64,000 nt of DNA from Bacteroidales bacterium. GTDB taxonomy: Bacteria; Bacteroidota; Bacteroidia; Bacteroidales; Muribaculaceae. Positions within the stretch are counted from its first letter, which is position 1. Every line of letters begins with the position of its first letter. The position numbers and the translations under genes are program-made. The notes below the pieces were generated by a model that was given only the letters and a program-made list of their open reading frames with translations, was not told the origin of the DNA and did no database searches. Shown one piece after another: positions 60,948-64,000 of the stretch. The DNA lies in the NCBI GenBank assembly GCA_910575615.1, contig CAJTEX010000014.1:32948-96947 (forward strand), written 5' to 3'.

Positions 60948-62726
60948 TCAGTCGACAAACGGGGTGCGCTGGCGTATCTTCTTTTTCAGCGTCTGGTTGC
61001 CCGGGTCGAGCTTCAGGGCCTTCTCCCAGAATTCAACAGCCTTACCCACCTCACGGTTCATGAAATATATGTCTCCGGCATGGTCGAGCACGTCGGCTTG
61101 GGGCTTGTCGGCCTCCAGGCTGATGGCCTGGTCGATCCACTCCTTGGCCTTGACGTAGTCTTTCTTTTTGTAGAAGACCCAGGCGTAGGTGTCGATGGCT
61201 GTGTCATTCTCGGGATTGGCGCGGACGCAGATGGCGCTGTATCGCTCGGCCAGGTCGAGATCCTGGTCGTTTTCAGCGAGGTAATAGGCGAAGTTGTTGA
61301 GCGCGAGCAGGTTGTCGGGGTCGAGGCTGACAGCCTCGCGGTAATAGATGAATGCTGAGTCGGGCATCTCGCGGGCGTAATAGATGTCGCCCATCGAGGC
61401 CACGAGCTGGGAGCGGGTCGATATGTCTTCCTTGTCGACCAGAGACAGAGCCTTCCGGAAATACTCCATTGCCGGGCCATACTCCTTGAGCTGCTGGTAG
61501 TTGGCTCCCATCAGCAGGTTTATCACCTCGTCGTCGGGGAGGAACTCCAGGGCGCGCCGGCCGGTCTCGATGGCTGTCTGCGAGTCGTCGAGCTGGCCGT
61601 AGAGGCTCATGATCGACCGCCATCGGCCCGCGTTGGAGAGGTCGGCGTCTACGGCGTATTCCTGTTGCTCGGCGGCCCCGCGCAGGTCGCCGGCCACGAT
61701 GAGATATGATGAATAGAGGTCGCGGAACGCAGCCTCATGTGGATGCTGGGTGAGCAACGACTCGAAGAGGCTTTGTATCTGGGGCCGTTTCAGCGAGTCG
61801 GCGTAGAGCCTCCCCACATAGTCGCGCAGCATCTCGGTCTTGGCCTCCACCTCAAGGTCCTCCTTGAGCAGGGCGTGGCTCGTCTCGCGGTCGTAGGCGG
61901 CGGAGTCGCCCCGTTGCAGGTAGAACTGGGCGCGCTTGTAATAGGCCAGCCCGTTGGTTGAGTCGGTGGCGCAGGCCAGGTCGTAATATTCTATCGCCTT
62001 GTCGGGGCGGTCGAGGGCCTGGAAGATGTCGCCGGCGTAGAGCTGATACTGTATGTTGCGTGGCGACGAGGCCATCAGCGCCTGTATCTCGGCGAGCGAC
62101 GCGGCGGTGTCGCCCAAGGCGAGCATCGCCCTGATCTTGTGGGAGGTCAGGCCGAGGTCTTTCCCCTCGGCGCGCTCTATGCGCTCCAGTATGCCGAGCG
62201 AACGGCGCAGCGACTCAGGGTCGCGTTTCTCCTGGAGCGACTCCACAAGTTTCACGGCCACGTCGGGCTTGGTGGGGTTGAGCGAGTCTACTATCGTCCA
62301 GACGCGTATCGCCTCGTTGGTGTTTCCCAGCGAGTTGTTGATCATCCCGTAGAAAATCGAGCTGTAATAGTCGTCGGGATGGAGGTCGAAGTGGCGACGC
62401 ATCATGTCGTATCCCTTTTGGGCCAGCAGGGTGTCGTTGCGTCCCAGGGCCATGAGGTAGTAGCCCAGGTTCTGCCCGACAGCGGTCTCTGTGGTGTCAA
62501 GCTCGTAGGCTCCGTTGAGCAGCTCGAAGTATGAGTCGTCCTCCCCGTTGGCGTTGCGCGACAGGGCCTCCATGAAGATGTAGTCGGCTTTGCGCCGGGC
62601 CTCGGTGTCGGCCCGGGAGACCGCCTTGTCGGCCTTCCCCCCTTTGCCGGCCGGGAAGGCCCCGGCGGCGAAGGCCAGGAGCATCACGACCAGGGGTATC
62701 AGGCGGGTGTATTCTGTTTTTCTCAC
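60948..62726 (-). CDS. Tetratricopeptide-repeat protein (592 aa)
   Basis: An exported protein with a signal peptide (about 1-26) followed by at least ten TPR-like helix pairs, e.g. PDKAIEYYDLACATDSTNGLAYY and PDSAFIYYREAVSLDPDNLLAL, each about 34 residues. TPR proteins scaffold complexes; this one lies in the conserved dut-TPR-DUF4292-EnvC gene order, so envelope biogenesis is likely. Function inferred from location. Confidence 0.88.
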   Translation of the reverse strand: MRKTEYTRLIPLVVMLLAFAAGAFPAGKGGKADKAVSRADTEARRKADYIFMEALSRNANGEDDSYFELLNGAYELDTTETAVGQNLGYYLMALGRNDTLLAQKGYDMMRRHFDLHPDDYYSSIFYGMINNSLGNTNEAIRVWTIVDSLNPTKPDVAVKLVESLQEKRDPESLRRSLGILERIERAEGKDLGLTSHKIRAMLALGDTAASLAEIQALMASSPRNIQYQLYAGDIFQALDRPDKAIEYYDLACATDSTNGLAYYKRAQFYLQRGDSAAYDRETSHALLKEDLEVEAKTEMLRDYVGRLYADSLKRPQIQSLFESLLTQHPHEAAFRDLYSSYLIVAGDLRGAAEQQEYAVDADLSNAGRWRSIMSLYGQLDDSQTAIETGRRALEFLPDDEVINLLMGANYQQLKEYGPAMEYFRKALSLVDKEDISTRSQLVASMGDIYYAREMPDSAFIYYREAVSLDPDNLLALNNFAYYLAENDQDLDLAERYSAICVRANPENDTAIDTYAWVFYKKKDYVKAKEWIDQAISLEADKPQADVLDHAGDIYFMNREVGKAVEFWEKALKLDPGNQTLKKKIRQRTPFVD

Positions 62727-62780
62727 TCTGTGGGGTCTTGATTTGTTGTGACAAGTGGATGGGAGAGGTTTGACAGGGGG

Positions 62781-63239
62781 TCAGTTCATGCCGGTGTGGC
62801 CGAAACCGCCGTCGCCGCGCTCGGTCTCGTCGATGCGGTCTACCGGTTCCCAGGTGACGCGGGTGTAGCGGGTTATCACCATCTGGCAGATGCGTTCGCC
62901 GTCGTTGATGGTGAAAGGCTCGTTGGAGAGGTTGATGAGTATCACTCCGATTTCACCTCGGTAGTCGCTGTCGACGGTTCCCGGGGTGTTGACCAGTGAG
63001 ATGCCGTGGCGTATGGCCAGGCCGCTGCGGGGACGTATCTGGCACTCGAAACCGCGCGGGAGCTGCAGTCGCAGGCCGGTCGGAACGAGTGCCCTCTCCA
63101 GTGGCCCGAGCACGATGGGTTTGTCGGGCAGGTAGGCGCGCACATCCATCCCGGAGGCTCCGGGGGTGGCGTACTGGGGCATGGGGTGGTGTGAACCGTT
63201 TATTATTTTTACGTTGATATGCTTGTCGGAAATTTCCAT
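62781..63239 (-). CDS. dut: dUTP diphosphatase
   Basis: A 152-residue trimeric dUTPase with the five motifs: [10 protein letters not shown] (I), [11 protein letters not shown] (II), [16 protein letters not shown] (III), GERICQMVI (IV) and GDGGFGHTG (V). It hydrolyses dUTP to dUMP. First gene of the leftward cluster. Start at MEISDKH (63239); a GTG two codons earlier exists. Confidence 0.96.
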   Translation of the reverse strand: MEISDKHINVKIINGSHHPMPQYATPGASGMDVRAYLPDKPIVLGPLERALVPTGLRLQLPRGFECQIRPRSGLAIRHGISLVNTPGTVDSDYRGEIGVILINLSNEPFTINDGERICQMVITRYTRVTWEPVDRIDETERGDGGFGHTGMN

Positions 63240-63373
63240 TTTCACGGATTTTGGATATGTGGTATACCTAATAACACGCGAAAATACGAAAATTCCCGCA
63301 ATCCCGCATCATAAATTTTGTAAATATTATTGTTCTTTTGGCGGGCCCAAAAGAACCAAAAGGCCAAGGGCGC

Positions 63374-63492
63374 GTGAAAATCTTTGGTCGGGAGCCTGGT
63401 GGCTCCGCTCGGCGCACCGGGAACTCGCCCTGCGGGCTCAGACACCCCGGTGCTTAGCCGCGCTCCCGCCACCGCTCCCTCCCGATTTTCAC
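63374..63492. repeat. Long imperfect palindrome in the dut upstream region
   Basis: Ends are GTGAAAATC (63374-63382) and GATTTTCAC (63484-63492); inner matched segments include GGTGGC/GCCACC and CACCGGG/CCCCGGTG. A frame through it looks coding but is probably a by-product of the repeat. Confidence 0.65.
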
Positions 63493-63518
63493 AATGCGCC
63501 CGCCATCCGGATGGTATT

Positions 63519-63583
63519 GCGTAAATCAGTATAATCTGCGTAAATCAGTATAATCTGCGTAAATAAGTATGATAAGTATAATC
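63519..63583. repeat. Tandem 19-bp repeat
   Basis: GCGTAAATCAGTATAATCT is present twice in direct tandem (63519-63537, 63538-63556), with a third degenerate copy from 63557. Confidence 0.85.
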
Positions 63584-63599
63584 TTGCAATCATTGAAAT

Positions 63600-63710
63600 C
63601 TGTGAAATCTGCGAAATCTGCGAGCCTCTCCGGGAGCGAAGCGACCTTTAATCTGCGAGTAATCCGTGGAAATCTGCGTATCTGCGGAATCTGCGTGAGA
63701 CCCTTTTGTG
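63600..63710. repeat. Dispersed repeat module rich in ATCTGCG, shared with 46143-46186
   Basis: Contains several ATCTGCG units, GGGAGCGAAGCGACC (63632-63646) and a 21-bp match (63679-63699) to 46143-46163. The rest of 63246-64000 shows no gene. Confidence 0.6.
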
Positions 63711-63849
63711 GATTAGGCCGCTGGAGCAGTGGTGGCTCTTATGCATATGAAACTCACGATGATACGAGGATTTCCGCAGAAACGAAAAAACACCCCCCGC
63801 AGGGCCGGAGGTGTCGGTATGCCGCATCATAAATTCTTGTAAATATTAT

Positions 63850-64000
63850 TATTGCTGTCCGGTAAAAAAAGACAAAATCATATATTCTCTACAAATATAA
63901 TAAGTTACACCTGTTTTACGAAAAAGGGCTTGTCATTTGAGGCGATGTGAAATTGGTAGCATTAAGCATCAAAAAGCCCTTAAAAGACATCTATACGAGT
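63850..64000. mobile_element. Start of a second copy of the MITE or its parent insertion sequence
   Basis: From the terminal inverted repeat TATTGCTGTCCGGTAAAA (63850-63867) to the window end, all 151 bp match the first 151 bp of the element at 52992. Whether it ends after 220 bp or continues into a transposase cannot be seen. Confidence 0.85.

Noticed and set aside
1..64000. CRISPR arrays
   Set aside because: No set of regularly spaced direct repeats with unique spacers and no cas gene was seen; tandem repeats at 52625 and 63519 have no spacers.

Overview
The window comes from a Bacteroidales chromosome, most likely of the Muribaculaceae type. The main reasons are repeated TTTG/TAnnTTTG promoter boxes in place of sigma70-like ones, an RprX/RprY-like two-component pair, the rpsU-xer-hpf block, a Bacteroidetes-type topoisomerase subunit, DUF4292 and DUF3316 proteins, and cell-surface proteins with Bacteroidetes C-terminal sorting tails. 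The genus is inference; no rRNA is present.

Positions 1-13.5k are the right end of a prophage. They hold the end of its tail module (a partial tail protein, a 68-aa protein, a 392-aa protein and a 2263-aa fibre), a complete diversity-generating retroelement (DGR), a small protein and a tyrosine integrase that stops beside the 3' end of a tRNA-Phe gene. The DGR is the standout system. The fibre ends in a formylglycine-enzyme/C-lectin-like domain whose 117-bp variable repeat (9659-9775) differs from the downstream template repeat (9944-10060) at ten positions, and all ten are adenines in the template. A DGR-type reverse transcriptase follows. It carries an unusual C-terminal extension, and no Avd-like gene is visible.

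Positions 13.6-30k are host genes: an alpha/beta hydrolase, a flavin reductase-like protein, an AraC regulator, an RprXY-like pair divergent from a lipoprotein/TonB-receptor operon, a queE/queD operon with an outer-membrane protein and a YitT transporter, a large surface protein behind a terminator-like structured RNA, and an EamA transporter. Positions 30-45.6k hold an amidase, an orphan ABC binding protein, an S41 lipoprotein, a DUF3316 protein, a HipBA toxin-antitoxin pair, parC, a secreted CBM-containing protein, rpsU-xer-hpf, a dicarboxylate symporter, trpS and fba. Positions 46-52.5k hold a C45-type hydrolase, a tricorn-like protease, a candidate ncRNA, a small lipoprotein and a YraN protein.

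Positions 52.5-64k begin with nested repeats, including a palindromic element interrupted by a 220-bp MITE with a 9-bp target duplication, followed by tRNA-Gln. Next is an eight-gene leftward cluster: dut, TPR protein, DUF4292, EnvC-like activator, polysaccharide flippase, rsmA, mgtE and a small membrane protein. The window ends in repeats and the start of a second copy of the MITE or its parent IS.
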